Shown here: piece after piece, positions 53,581 through 64,000 of the stretch
How the letters are laid out: every line of letters begins with the position of its first letter
Numbering within the stretch: the stretch's first letter is position 1
DNA from: Branchipolynoe longqiensis
Lineage: Eukaryota > Annelida > Polychaeta > Phyllodocida > Polynoidae
Length of the DNA: 64,000 nucleotides
Assembly: GCA_030323885.1 (NCBI GenBank)
Contig: CM059198.1
Span: 11,198,462-11,262,461, forward strand
Direction: 5' to 3'
Program-made: the position numbers and the translations under genes
Notes under the pieces: model-generated
Told to the model about the DNA's origin: nothing
Database searches by the model: none
Seen by the model: only the letters and a program-made list of their open reading frames with translations

Positions 53581-53827
53581 AAGGTCAAATGAGATCAGTA
53601 AAAAAAACAACAGATGTCCGTCCTGCAAGCGAAGGTCAAATGAGTTCAACCAGAAACAGATGGGCATCCTGCAAGGTAGAACGGTGATGTCATCAATCCA
53701 GTCAAAAAGGTCAAATGAGTTCTACCTAAAACAGATGCCCATCCTGCAAACATGCAATGGGTCATTTAAGGTCACTGTCCCTCTACACAAGGGGTCAGTT
53801 AAGGTCATTGTCCCACGTCGGACCTCT
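53581..53827. repeat. Polinton right terminal inverted repeat
   Basis: Inverted partner of 25911-26153, ending CGTCGGACCTCT. It keeps three copies of the GTTCAACCAGAAACAGATG-like subunit, one more than is clear on the left. Confidence 0.88.
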
Positions 53828-54329
53828 TGTCAAATTTTCCGATATAATACATGAGGACCGATGTGAAATTACTATAATAAATTACAAACTGTCTATCTAA
53901 TGATAAAAGGTAATATATTAAAACCAAAAGGCATATGAGGGATGTGTGAAATTGGTAAACTATTACTCATTAGGTATAGAAATTGTATAGTAGAATAGTC
54001 TTTGGAGGAGTGTCACCTCCTGGATTTGCCAGGAACACTCTTTGGAAGAGTCACCTCACATACCCCCTCCCCCCATGGTGTTATTTATGGATCATTGACC
54101 ACTACAGGGCACTGTAGCCGGTGTGGCCTTGGCAACAGCACATTGTACTCTGATTGGTGGATTGAACCATGTGACCACTGCCATCTTGGATTCTAGAAAA
54201 CCTATATAAATTAATAAATGAAGGAGTCTCACTCTCCTACTTTCACTCTTCACCTATTTTCCTTCATTACCTGTATTGCTTTCATTTGGCTTGTCCACAC
54301 CAACCACACCACCAGCCGGCGACTTTACA
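53828..54329 (+). repeat. LTR2 5' LTR
   Basis: Begins TGTCAAATTTTCC and ends GACTTTACA. TATATAAA at about 54203 and AATAAA at about 54213 are the likely promoter and polyadenylation signals. Confidence 0.85.
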
Positions 54330-54332
54330 AAA

Positions 54333-54350
54333 TGGTGACCACGACTTGAG
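54333..54350 (+). promoter_or_regulatory. LTR2 primer-binding site (tRNA-Trp)
   Basis: TGGTGACCACGACTTGAG agrees with the complement of the tRNA-Trp 3' end (TGGTGACCCCGACGTGAT) at 15 of 18 positions. Use of tRNA-Trp is known for the CsRn1 group of gypsy elements. Confidence 0.8.
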
Positions 54351-55165
54351 AAACTACCGAGATTTGGTTAGTACTGACTATATTTAGTGTATTGAATACA
54401 TTCGGTGTGTTTCGGTAGCATTTTTCTTTTTATTTGTTATATGATACTATAAATTTATATTTCTTAATTTAATTGTTAGTTGAGTGCTGGATATTTGAAC
54501 ACACTTGGTGTTAGTTGAACGCACGTGGTGTTTCATTTTTGACGATAGGGCTTGAGCTACAATTATTTTTTAGAAACTATATTACATTCGTAGTGTTTTT
54601 ATTTCAATTAAATTAGATATGCTATTCTAAATTCTAAATTCTTGAGGTTAAGAAATAAAAGGACTTTTCTATTGACTACGACTGGTGGGTAGTTGGAGTG
54701 GATAAGTTATTTTCTTCTATTGATTCTCCAATCTTTTTACTTTCTACCATGGCTAAATTAAACTAAATTACTTTGTCGACGAATTTCTGACGAAAGTGTC
54801 TTTTCTTAAAGGTAACATTAGTCTTTGACGTCGATATTACTGTAATATTACTGTTCTATCACCTGTCTGAAGCCTCGTGTCGCCACTAGAATTGTTTTCA
54901 TTTTTGGACTACTTTCGGTAATTTTGTTTAACCTTGAAGTATATCAGAGCGTATCAATATACGGGAGAGACTTTTCACTTTTCTGCTACTTTACAGGTAA
55001 CTTTATCGGTTGGATACAATTCTTTAACTTTATTTCGACCACGCTTGACGCAACACACAAAATTTCCCATTTAACCCGCTACAAGGAGGATTTCAATAAC
55101 GTGAATTTATTTGACTGTTGGTAAGTTGTATATTTAATTAAATATACTTGTACTACACACTCACA

Positions 55166-56578
55166 ATGCCTATAACACGGTTAAAAGAAGATTCTTTACC
55201 TGAACAATTTGGGTTGTGGTTAGAAAGTGAGATAGATTTGGGAATTTTAAGTGAAGATTGTGATAAATGGGAAGCATGGACTAAGTTTATGGCAGATAGT
55301 ATAGAGAACATAACTGAAAAAGATGAAGAAAGGTTATTGCAACTTACAGAACGTACTGAAGCTGATAATGAGAGGGAAGAACATAGAGAAAAACGTGAAT
55401 TAGCTAGTCTACAGCATAAAAGTAATGAAACCAAGATAAGAGCTCTAAAAGCATATGGAAAGTCTGTGCCTATGCTGGATGGGACTGACAAAGGTGCACT
55501 GAGAGAGTGGGTAGATCTTATTGAGAGGATTGGGGTTCTTGCTGACGTGTCAGACTTAGACATAATTCGCTTTGCACTTTCTAATGCAACAGGCACACTG
55601 CATGAAGTGTTATTCACTGCCTTCACAGCTAAGGGTGCTAGGTCATGGGATGATATTAAAGAAGAAATTGCTAAAACTTTGTTAACTGCAGATGAAAAAA
55701 CTCATTTAAAAAGAATAGTAATGACTATGGTACAGAATGAGGGTGAGACAGTGGCGGCATATTGCCAACGGTTTAAAACAGCTGCTAGTAAGGGGTGGAA
55801 ACTACCTTCTGCTACCTTGGGGACTGACACCTTTGAAATTTTGCTATCACGATTTCTTTATTCATTGTTAGATGACAACACTATGTGGTACGTAGAAACC
55901 AATAGACCAAATTCATTGGAAGAAGCTTGTACTCTAGCTATATTGAGTGATAGGTCTGTATTGAGACAGCAACGACATGCACAATCACAACTGACAGATT
56001 TAAATATGACGAGTCAGGTAGATAGTCTAAACTTTAATTCTTCTAAATTGTCTAAAACTATTGCTTCTGGAGGAGTTCAGGCTAGTTCAGTAGTAACGGA
56101 AGAGAGTCAGGCTCTAAAATCGCTTCAGAATGAATTAAAATCACTAAGAAAGTGTGTAGAACGCTTAACTGTATCTGAGAATAAATGTACACGTGCAGAT
56201 ATTCATTCAGTAAACGTTGCGCCACCATATGGTGTCAATTCTTATGCAACGGGCAGACGTCTTGAGTCACCACGCGTAAACGTAGCGTCGAACGGTGAGT
56301 TAGCTAGTAAATCTAAGAATAGATCAGGTTCAGTCAGAGAGCACACAGGAAAGTATGCGCTGTCAACGCAACAGCGATGAAGCAATCAGAAAGCGACGCC
56401 GGCTGCGCAGGCGCAGTCGTCGACAGCTAAGAAGGGACAAGTGTATCGCCAACGACCGCAGGGTGCTGGGCGGGGTGGTTTGACTTGTTATGTATGTAAT
56501 GAACTGCATTTGATGAGAGATTGTCCACATTTGAAATTACTGCGTAGTACCATTAGCTCTATTGCTTCGGGAAACTAA
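55166..56578 (+). pseudogene. gag: LTR2 gag (one in-frame stop)
   Basis: ATG 55166 (MPITRLKEDSLPEQF) opens about 404 codons: a charged helical N-terminus, the capsid segment (GALREWVDLIERIGVLADVS, MWYVETNRPNSLEEACTLA) and a Ser-rich linker. A TGA at 56378 interrupts the frame; it then continues in phase to a zinc knuckle CYVCNELHLMRDC (C-x2-C-x3-H-x4-C, one residue shorter than the usual retroviral knuckle) and ends SGN-stop at 56576. The slippery heptamer lies directly before the stop. Homologous to LTR1 Gag and to the fragment at 1.9 kb. Confidence 0.9.
56569..56575 (+). promoter_or_regulatory. -1 frameshift slippery site G GGA AAC at gag stop
   Basis: The gag frame reads tcG GGA AAC TAA. 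Slippage gives GGG AAA CTA and enters pol (KLSSALDTRP). Same arrangement as in LTR1. Confidence 0.75.
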
Positions 56579-59500
56579 GTAGCGCACTTGATACTCGTCC
56601 GAGTATTGATATTGATTTTATTCAAGCAAAATTAACTGGTCTGGTAGACTCAGGTGCGGCTAAAAGTTTAATACATGTAAAAGCATTTCAAAATTTAGTA
56701 GATATTGGAATAGCACAGAGGCAATTGTATCCTGGTAGTAGACTGAGATCAATCTCAGGTCATTTAATTCCAACTTTAGGTGTAACTTACATTTCTATTT
56801 ATGATAAGTTATGTCCTTTCTTTGTAGTTGAATCATTGGCTTTTGAATTATTAATTGGGACAGATATAATGGAAATGTGTAATGCTGAAATTTGTTACAG
56901 GAATAAATTTGTTTCCTTATGTGATATTGTACATCCATGGAGTAGTTTAGAATTAATTGATAGAAAAATGGCAGGAATAGTTCTAGAAGTAGACTATTGG
57001 AAAAAGCATTTTCCCTTGTTATTTCCTGATTCTAATGAGAAACTTAAAGCTATTAAGGTAGTTGAGATGCATATAGACACAGGTAATGCATATCCACTAA
57101 ATCAAAGACCTTATAGAATACCTTTGAGTAAAAGACATATAGTTGAAAAAGAATTAAATAAGATGTTAGATGATGATATAATTGAAACTAGTTGTAGTCC
57201 TTGGGCTTCACCAGTTACTTTAGTGCCTAAGAAGGATGGTACTATACGTCTTTGTGGTGACTACCGTAAATTAAATGCAGTAACGATTAAAGATGCTTAT
57301 CCTTTACCCAGGATACAGGACATTTTTGATCAGTTGCATGGTGCTAAAATTGTTACCACCATTGACCTTAAATCAGGGTATTGGCAGGTAATGGTAGATA
57401 AAGATAGCAGACCTAAAACAGCTATAAATACACACATGGGATTATTTCAATTTAAGCGTATGCAATTTGGATTAACGAATGCACCTGCAGTATTCCAAAG
57501 AATGATGAATGTAATTTTTGCAGAACATTTAGGTAAATGTTGTCTAATTTATTTAGATGATATTATTATTTATTCACCAGATGAGGAGAGTCATGAGAAA
57601 GATGTGACTAGTATATTGACTATCTTGGAAAGTAACAAGATGATTATTAAAGAATCTAAATGTGAATTTGGAGTTAAAGAAGTAAAACTCTTAGGTTATG
57701 TTGTATGTTCAGCAGGGCTGAAACCGGATCCTGAAAAAATAACTGCACTAAGAGATATGGCTTCACCGAAAAGTAAAAAAGAAGTAAGACGATTATTAGG
57801 ATCGGCAGGATACTATAGACAATTAATTCCTAATTATGCTGATGTAGTCGCTCCTATAACTTATTTGACTAGTAATAACTGTAGTTTTGAATGGACTATG
57901 GAATGTGAAATTGCATGGAATGAGTTGAAGACACTATTATTAGATTGTGTACTGTTGAAATTTCCTGATCCTTTTATACCATATAAACTGTATACAGATG
58001 CTTCTGAGTACAGTTTAGGTGCTGTATTGGTGCAGGAGGATGATAATGGAATAGACAGGCCAGTGCATTTAATCAGTAGTAGATTTTCTCCTGCTCAACA
58101 TAATTATCCTACTATAGAGAAAGAAGCACTTGCTATTATTTATGCTCTAGTAAAATTAAGACCTTACTTATATGGTGCAGAATTTACTATCTATACAGAT
58201 CATGCTCCTTTGACATGTTTTTTCACTAAAGAAATCCGTAATACACGTATACAATGCTGGGCAGTATTATTAGCAGAATTGTCAGGACCAATTGTTTATA
58301 TGAAAGGTGTAGATGATGTCTGGGCTGATATGTTGTCTAGATTGAGACCTAATACTGAAGCAAAGGAACCAGTAGAAATGTTTACTTTTGATTCACTATT
58401 AGCAGAACAAGTAATTCCTTTTGAACACTATGAACTGTCATATAATGATGTAATTAATGAACAGAAAAAAATGAGAGAGTATACGTTAGGTGAGAATGAA
58501 GAAAAGAATTATTTGATAATAGATAATCTTCTTTATTCAATGATAGCTCCTGCTAAGAAAGATACATATCCTAGATTAGTGTTACCAAACAAATACAGGA
58601 ATTCTGTAATAAAGATAGCTCATACTGAGGTAGGTCATATGGCTATGTCTAAAACATTAAAACGATTACAGGAACATTTTCGTTGGCCTGGTATAGCTGG
58701 AGATGTCCATAGAGTAATTACCAATTGTGCAAATTGTGTGGTTAACTGTAGTAAAGGCACACGTGCATATGCACAATCGATGCCATTGCCAAGGGCACCT
58801 GGTATTGTGATTGCTGTGGATCTTTCTGGTCCATATCCAGTTAGTACTAGTGGTAATAGATATTAACTATCTATTATAGATCATTGTAGTGGTTGGGTGG
58901 AATATAAAACATTGCCAGATAAATCATCGAAGGGGATTCATGATTATATATTTAATGATTATATTCCTCACCATGCAATTCCTTGTATGTTTATTTCAGA
59001 TAATGGGTTAGAGTTTAAAAACAAATTGATTATGAATCATTTTAAAGAATTAGGTGTAGAGGTAAGACATACAACACCTTATCATCCACAGTCAAATGGT
59101 ATGGTAGAACGATACCATAGGACTATAAAAAGCATTTTAAGGAAATTAATTAATTCTCGTGCTATTCTATGGGAAATCTATTTGCCTGATGTGATATATG
59201 TGTATCGTACTGTACCTTCTGATAGCACTGGATATTCTCCTTTCTTTCTAACCTATGGTAGACATCCAGGTATGAAGCATAGTTCTTTACTGTATCGATC
59301 GACGGGGACGATTGATTCGAATTTAGCCTATCGTATAGTTGATTTGTCTATAGCTTTAGCTAAAGCTGTTTAAAATCATAGAGAAAGTCGAAATTATAAT
59401 GTTGCTCGTCTGAGGAAAAATGCGAATTTAGTTAAATTAACTCCTGGTGATAAAGTTGTTTTGTTTATAAATGAATATGGACCTTTGGAGAGGAAATACG

Positions 59501-60096
59501 ATCCAGGATACATAGTCGTTAGATCACGGGGTTCAGTGGTAACTGTAGTAGGCCCTAATAATGATCGTAAAGTTGTTAACCGTGATAAAGTTAGATTAGT
59601 GGATTCTAAAATCATTTGGGATGATATTGCACCACCATTAACTAGAACTGAACGAAGGAAAGGTATTTCGCAACCTTTGCCTTTCGATCCGATTATTTCT
59701 GATCAAAATCGACGCACTAATGAATTATTAGTGAATAAAACAAAAATAAAACCTAAAGTATTACATTCGATAGAAATTGGTGCTGGGCCACTTACGCGAC
59801 AGCAAGCGTGGAGGGTGGATTCAATAATTGGTAGCACAAATTTATGCAAAAGAATTGACCAATCACAGCAAAGAACACTGCGGAAGGATCGACGAATCCG
59901 TAGACATCTGAGTGCTTCGGCTCATTCGCCAAGAAATTTCTTTGTTGCTGCGCCACTAATAAATAACGATTGCGCCATGCCTAACCATTGCGTTAATACG
60001 AAGCAAATATTAACAATAGAGCAAGTCGACAGTTCTAAAGCTAATCGACAGGGTTCGCGAGGTTTAGTCATAAGAAATGTTTATGTTCCTTACTAA
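56575..60096 (+). pseudogene. pol: LTR2 pol (two in-frame stops)
   Basis: A single frame from the frameshift site to 60096. Protease has GLVDSGAAKSLI (about 56637). RT has WASPVTLVPKKDGTIRLCGD, TIDLKSGYWQV and YLDD (about 57550). RNase H has LYTDASEYSLGAVL and VWADMLSRL. Integrase has an HHCC finger (AHTEVGHMAM, CANC), AVDLSGPYP, SDNGLEFKN and NGMVERYHRT. TAA codons at 58864 (inside the integrase core, after TSGNRY) and 59371 interrupt it; the second lies before the integrase C-terminal domain (PGDKVVLFINEYGPLERK, GSVVTVVGPNNDRKVVN). The C-terminal tail is about 150 residues and lacks the Gly-rich extension of LTR1. Catalytic residues are intact. Confidence 0.92.
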
Positions 60097-60887
60097 ATTA
60101 GCACCAAGATTAACGGGTTGTATCGTAAGTTACGCCAGTAATTAAGTTACTAAATACTGTTGTATTACAGACATGTTGTTGATGGTATTGACACCGTAGT
60201 AGCATTGCTATAATAAAGTGAATTTGACACTTATTGCTTACCAAATGCTACGGAGCATTTCTGGCGGATTAAGCAAAGGAAGTGGATGCTTTAGTGGAAA
60301 ATGGTGCCATGTACTAATGTATTGTTATTCTATCGGGACATAGAGCGAAAAAAGTACACCTGTGGTGCCTGGATGTCATACTAACAAATAACAATTTCAT
60401 TTGTTCTCCATTGACTTTTCTATTTATCTAAGTTAATTCTTAGTACGCCTACGTATTACGGGTGAGACGTAAAGCAGGTGTTACTCGATGGTTTGAGTTT
60501 AAACTGTTTAGCTACTGAAAAGAACTAAATTTTGTCACACTAACGACTGAAATGTTATGTTCACATGAAGTAATCCTATAGCACTTTCGCTAAGACTTTG
60601 TAGATGTTATATTTTTGGAAAAGGTAGATCTTGCATATGTAAGAATTGACATTATTAAAGCGGATTAATGGCAAATAACCAAAGATGTTATTTACGTTAA
60701 TTTAGGACACACCATTGGATTTGCATTAGCTGTTCTTAGTACAAAAATCATTATTCATTGGTCTTGAAAAATCTAAAAATGCTTAAAATAGCACATTGAT
60801 TTTGCATTACCGTATTGATTCTATTAAATTCTCGCAGGCTAAAAATCTATTCTACCATGAATATAGGTAATTCATCGAACTTGTACC
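60097..60887. other. 3' region after LTR2 pol, no gene
   Basis: AT-rich, with no long ORF and no match to the LTR2 5' LTR. Presumed 3' untranslated region of the element. Confidence 0.4.
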
Positions 60888-61131
60888 TCTCGAGTGGGAG
60901 AAAAGATGGCTGCGTAAGGTCGATAGAGCAATTCTATTCGACGAGCGTAAACTTTTCGCAAGTATACGGTAAGGATGATAAGAGATCTAAGGCGCGAGCC
61001 GGGAGTCAATGTCTTATCAGGTGTTGATGGCGACACGCGTGAAGCGATAGAACAAATTTATTTGGCGAGTATGAAGCAGTAGTTACAGATAATTCACCGG
61101 CGCGTGAAGCGTAATTAGACATAACATAATT
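60888..61131 (+). repeat. 244-bp direct repeat R1
   Basis: Nearly identical to 62844-63087 (shared GGAGAAAAGATGGCTGCGTA, AAACTTTTCGCAAG, GCGAGCCGGGAGTCAATGTC). Differences are mostly transitions. Confidence 0.93.
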
Positions 61132-61485
61132 CAGGACACGAGACGGAGCTATAGTATGGCAATTTATTCAGGAAGGACATGGTAGTAGAGTGAAGTAAGG
61201 CAATGGTAAATGTACAGGGTTATAATGATGTATAGGCATGTGGTTTAAGTTCAAGTTCATGATAGCAATAGGGTAGAGTCATAGTGTATTAAGTAGGTAA
61301 TGTTCAGCGTTCATGTTGATCGGTCCGTAGTGGTCCGTTAGTCATAAGGACAGTCGATCGAGGTAGGTAGTCAATTGAGGTCTGGGGTCTGGGGTCAGAT
61401 AGGTCAATGAAGAAGGGGGGAGAGGGGAAGAGGTCAGGGGGAAAGTCAAGGTCGTGTGGTGAGGGGTCTGTAGGTGACCCGGGCC

Positions 61486-62372
61486 TCAACCAAATAGTGT
61501 GGAGAGTGCCCGGGTTGCGACCGAGAACGCGTCGACCTTCACGTATTGGTGTATAGCGGTCGAGCGCCAATGGCCGAGGTCTTTAACGTCTTGTAGCGTG
61601 GCGCCCGCGCAAACGCATTCTTGGGCGGCGCCCCTCCTAAGGCTGTGGAGTGTGTAGTCGTCCGGTCTAGGGGTCCGATTGCTGTCGAGAGCCCGTTGTA
61701 AGGCCCTAGTGAGGGTCGAGACCGTTAGTGGGGCGTGGTCGGCTATGAAGGCGGGGCCGGACACCGGCGGGTCGGTGGTCGAGGCGTAGCGGTACCAGGC
61801 ACGCACCGGGCAGTAGCGTGATCCGCGGTCACTGGTACATGTATCGCGTACGGATTGGTTGTCGATCGCGAGGTCTTGGAGGATCGGACCCGTATGGTTA
61901 GGTGGGTCGTGGAGTAGGTGACATCGGAGGCCTTTAGTGTATGTCCGGGGTCGTCCGGTCGTCCGGTGATCAAGAGGTTCCCTTGACAGAGCAGGGTGAA
62001 GTACCCGAGGAGAGTTGCAGCCGTGAGGACCTGGGCACGGGGGCCTGCGGCCTGGAAGTATCGGACGACTGCCTTGAGGTGCCGGACGGTCAGGGGGGGT
62101 GCTTGACGGGCGAGATGACGGGACGTCCGGTACACCCCCCGCTTGATAATGGTGATCATGTATGTGTCGAACGGGCGGACCTTCCCGGACTGTAGGGAGA
62201 CCCATGTCCTAGCAGCACTGAGATAGTTCATTATAGCGCCTGGGGACCTTAGGGTGGTGGTGAGGTCGAGTATGTAGGAGGCGATGTTCATTTGTGTAGG
62301 TGATAGGGGGCTGTAGGAGGCATTCCGGGCATGTCGAAAGTAGGCGCAGTCTGAGTTTGCTTGTTCTTCCAT
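61486..62372 (-). pseudogene. GC-rich DIRS-type tyrosine recombinase
   Basis: The minus strand starts near 62372 with SPTQMNIASYILDLTTTLRS and MNYLSAARTWVSLQSG (SAM-like domain). It then has TAATLLGYFTLLCQGNLLIT, with the first catalytic Arg position unclear, and a Lys in RVRSSKTSRS. After a frameshift near 61.8 kb it continues with YTLHSLRRGAAQECV (HxxR), LGHWRSTAIHQYV (His/Trp and Tyr) and a C-terminal stop at 61486. It differs clearly from the recombinases at 35-38 kb (GHWRS rather than GDWSS), so it is another family, nearer in GC content to the 1.2-3.5 kb remnant. Confidence 0.82.
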
Positions 62373-62529
62373 GTCCCAGCTGCCAGGCCCGCCCGGAAGA
62401 GTTGTGTGATTCCGTCCTGCTCGCGTGTGTCTGGGGAGAGAGAGGCAAAGTTAAAGGATCTCCCCAGGCTAGATGTCGGCCAGGAGCGTGTCGTCATGTC
62501 GGACCCGTACTCGCACAAGGTCCATGTCG

Positions 62530-62840
62530 TCAAAGAATTGTTCTGCCTGACCGCGGGCCTGGTCGTCGAATGGGGCCCAAACTGAGAGCGTCGGCAAAGG
62601 CAATGTCTACCCCGGGTTTGTGTAGTACTCGGACCTCGCAGGAGTTCAGCGCGGCATACCTCCAGACGGCCCTCGCACAGGCGCATAGGACGGGGTCCTT
62701 GCCTGCGCCAGAGGAGAGGACATTCTGGGAGGCCTGGTTGTCGATGTTTACGAGTATAGAGTAGTCCACGACCAGGTTTAGTGCCTCGAGCTGGTGTATG
62801 GTATGGTGCTCGCTGAGGAGGTCGTGATCGTATAGTTCGG
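62530..62840 (-). pseudogene. DIRS-type RNase H fragment
   Basis: HQLEALNLVVDYSILVNIDN and QNVLSSGAGKDPVLCACARA, then VRVLHKPGVDIAFADALS, match the RNase H half of YR retroelement Pol. The first Asp-containing strand and all of RT are missing; the module is cut at R2 (62844). Confidence 0.78.
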
Positions 62841-62843
62841 AGA

Positions 62844-63087
62844 TCTCGAGAGGGAGAAAAGATGGCTGCGTAAGGTCGATAGAGCAATTCTATTCGACGA
62901 GCATAAACTTTTCGCAAGCATACGGTAAGGACGATAAGAGATCTAAGGCGCGAGCCGGGAGTCAATGTCTTATCAGGTGTCGACGGCGACACGCATGAAG
63001 CGATAGAACAAATTTATTTGGCGAGTATGAAGCAGTAGTTACAGATAATTCACCGGCGCATGAAGCGTAATTAGACATAACATGATT
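62844..63087 (+). repeat. 244-bp direct repeat R2
   Basis: Partner of 60888-61131; together they bracket the GC-rich YR module. Confidence 0.93.
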
Positions 63088-64000
63088 AACATGATCGATT
63101 TGTCTCAAAATGTTGCTAATCTTCGTGGTGGTTGACGGGGTTATGCGGAAGCATTTCGTCATTGACTGGAACTGTGGTAAAGTCCAGATCTTATGTTTTT
63201 GTGCTAATAAATGCATAACTCGATAACTATGATACTTAGAAGCATGAACTAACTTAGTTAAGACATCTAAGATCTATGTTATTATGTGTATTACAATACA
63301 TATAAATTGATGTAACATTATGAAAAAAGACATTTAAATTAACTTTTTTAAACATTTTTTATTTTTCTAATAAGAAATTTATTGTATATGTTTATGTTAC
63401 TTAATAATATGATATATATTATAAAAATAATTATTTGTTTAAAAATAAAAATAAATAATGTTCTTGATTGTGATTCATATGGATTAATACTTATAGACTA
63501 CAATGTGATTTAAACTACTTTCTGATCCATATGTTCCAGGCTGATAAATCTTCAGTGAAATTGGAGTAACTGAGTTACTATACAATGAAATGGGAGTAAC
63601 TGTTGGTAATTATGATTTTCTGACCCCATGTACAGGACGGATCATTGGATTGATTTCAATTGTGAGATTGAATGTATAGTACTTTTGTGGACGTTCTATT
63701 CTATATTAAACTTCAAAAATATTCCGCTAAGCAAAAACTTTAGTTGAACATCGGGAGATTTTAAGTAATGTCTGACGTGAAGATCTTTTTCATTCTGATC
63801 GAGTGATCTGCAAGATTCTTCCTATTTTTTTGTCCTATTGTTTGCTGAGCGAGACATGATTTGCTTTCTACTACTTATCAAGTGGAGAAGATACCTGGTG
63901 AGGCAACAGTAATGCCTAGGATATTGAATGAACTAAATCATTTTTACAAAAGCGACTGTTCATTGGGAGGTCAGCTAAAATAATCATAGGGATTTCACAA
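63088..64000. other. AT-rich sequence, nothing recognised
   Basis: No ORF of note. A short tandem phrase (AGTGAAATTGGAGTAACTG / AATGAAATGGGAGTAACTG) lies at about 63554-63602. Confidence 0.5.

Larger units (their letters stand above)
25911..53827 (-). mobile_element. Polinton/Maverick DNA transposon (adintovirus-like), decayed and invaded
   Basis: Bounded by inverted repeats that both begin AGAGGTCCGACG reading inward. The right arm carries, on the minus strand, PolB, ATPase, small basic proteins, integrase, penton-like and major capsid genes, the Polinton hallmark set. Subtracting the LINE (0.6 kb), the YR gag fragment (about 1.2 kb) and the two YR elements (7.7 kb) leaves about 18 kb, normal for the group. 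The left arm has no recognisable virion gene and holds low-complexity ORFs. No adenain-like protease was identified. Six-base duplications do not match (TGCGTC left, TGTCAA right); the right flank is replaced by an LTR. All core genes have stops or frameshifts. Confidence 0.88.
53828..60096 (+). mobile_element. LTR2-family Ty3/gypsy element (3' LTR outside window)
   Basis: 5' LTR 53828-54329, PBS at 54333, leader, gag 55166-56578 and pol to 60096. The LTR matches 21263-21767. No second LTR is found by 64000, so the element is either longer than 10 kb or its 3' end was replaced by the 60.9-63.1 kb block. Gag has one nonsense codon and pol has two, otherwise the coding frames are intact. A gag fragment of the same family lies at 1928-2801. 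Confidence 0.9.

Noticed and set aside
60888..63087. R1/R2 as LTRs of a retrotransposon
   Set aside because: No PBS, purine tract, TG...CA ends or gag/pol between them; only a YR module lies inside.

Overview
This is eukaryotic, almost certainly invertebrate animal, nuclear DNA. It is intron-bearing and intergenic sequence dominated by nested transposable elements, with one 500-base assembly gap (21907-22406). The TE mix (tRNA-Trp-primed Ty3/gypsy elements, tyrosine-recombinase (YR) retroelements, a Polinton/Maverick, I/Nimb-like LINE ends, tRNA-derived SINEs) fits a marine invertebrate such as a lophotrochozoan, but no species can be named from the sequence alone.

Layout. 0-4 kb: GC-rich remnants of a DIRS-type YR element (minus strand), interrupted by a plus-strand fragment of a gypsy gag. 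4.4-8 kb: a 66-bp satellite, a SINE and irregular short repeats. 8.1-9.4 kb: the only convincing host gene, the last two coding exons of a calmodulin-like protein on the minus strand, joined by phase-matched splice sites. 9.4-21.3 kb: a large gypsy element (LTR1) with two tandemly duplicated acidic ORFs ahead of gag. Its 3' LTR is cut by the 5' LTR of a second gypsy family (LTR2). 22.4-24.0 kb: an 80-bp satellite with 160-bp higher-order structure. 25.9-53.8 kb: a decayed Polinton of 27.9 kb defined by inverted terminal repeats. Its right arm carries PolB, packaging ATPase, integrase, penton-like and major capsid genes, all on the minus strand and all broken. It has been invaded by a LINE end, a YR-element gag fragment and two adjacent split-direct-repeat YR retroelements (34.4-42.1 kb). 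53.8-60.1 kb: an LTR2-family gypsy element directly abutting the Polinton terminus, with gag and pol nearly intact. 60.9-63.1 kb: a second, GC-rich YR module (RNase H plus recombinase) bracketed by 244-bp direct repeats. 63.1-64 kb: AT-rich, nothing recognised.

How the parts work together. Each mobile element is, or was, a self-contained replication system. The gypsy elements encode Gag and a Pol joined through a conserved G GGA AAC slippery site at the gag stop. The YR retroelements pair RT-RNase H with a tyrosine recombinase and have A1-ORFs-B1-A2-B2 termini. The Polinton combines a protein-primed-type DNA polymerase, integrase and virion genes. Every autonomous element shows at least one nonsense codon, frameshift or catalytic substitution, so the present copies look inactive.
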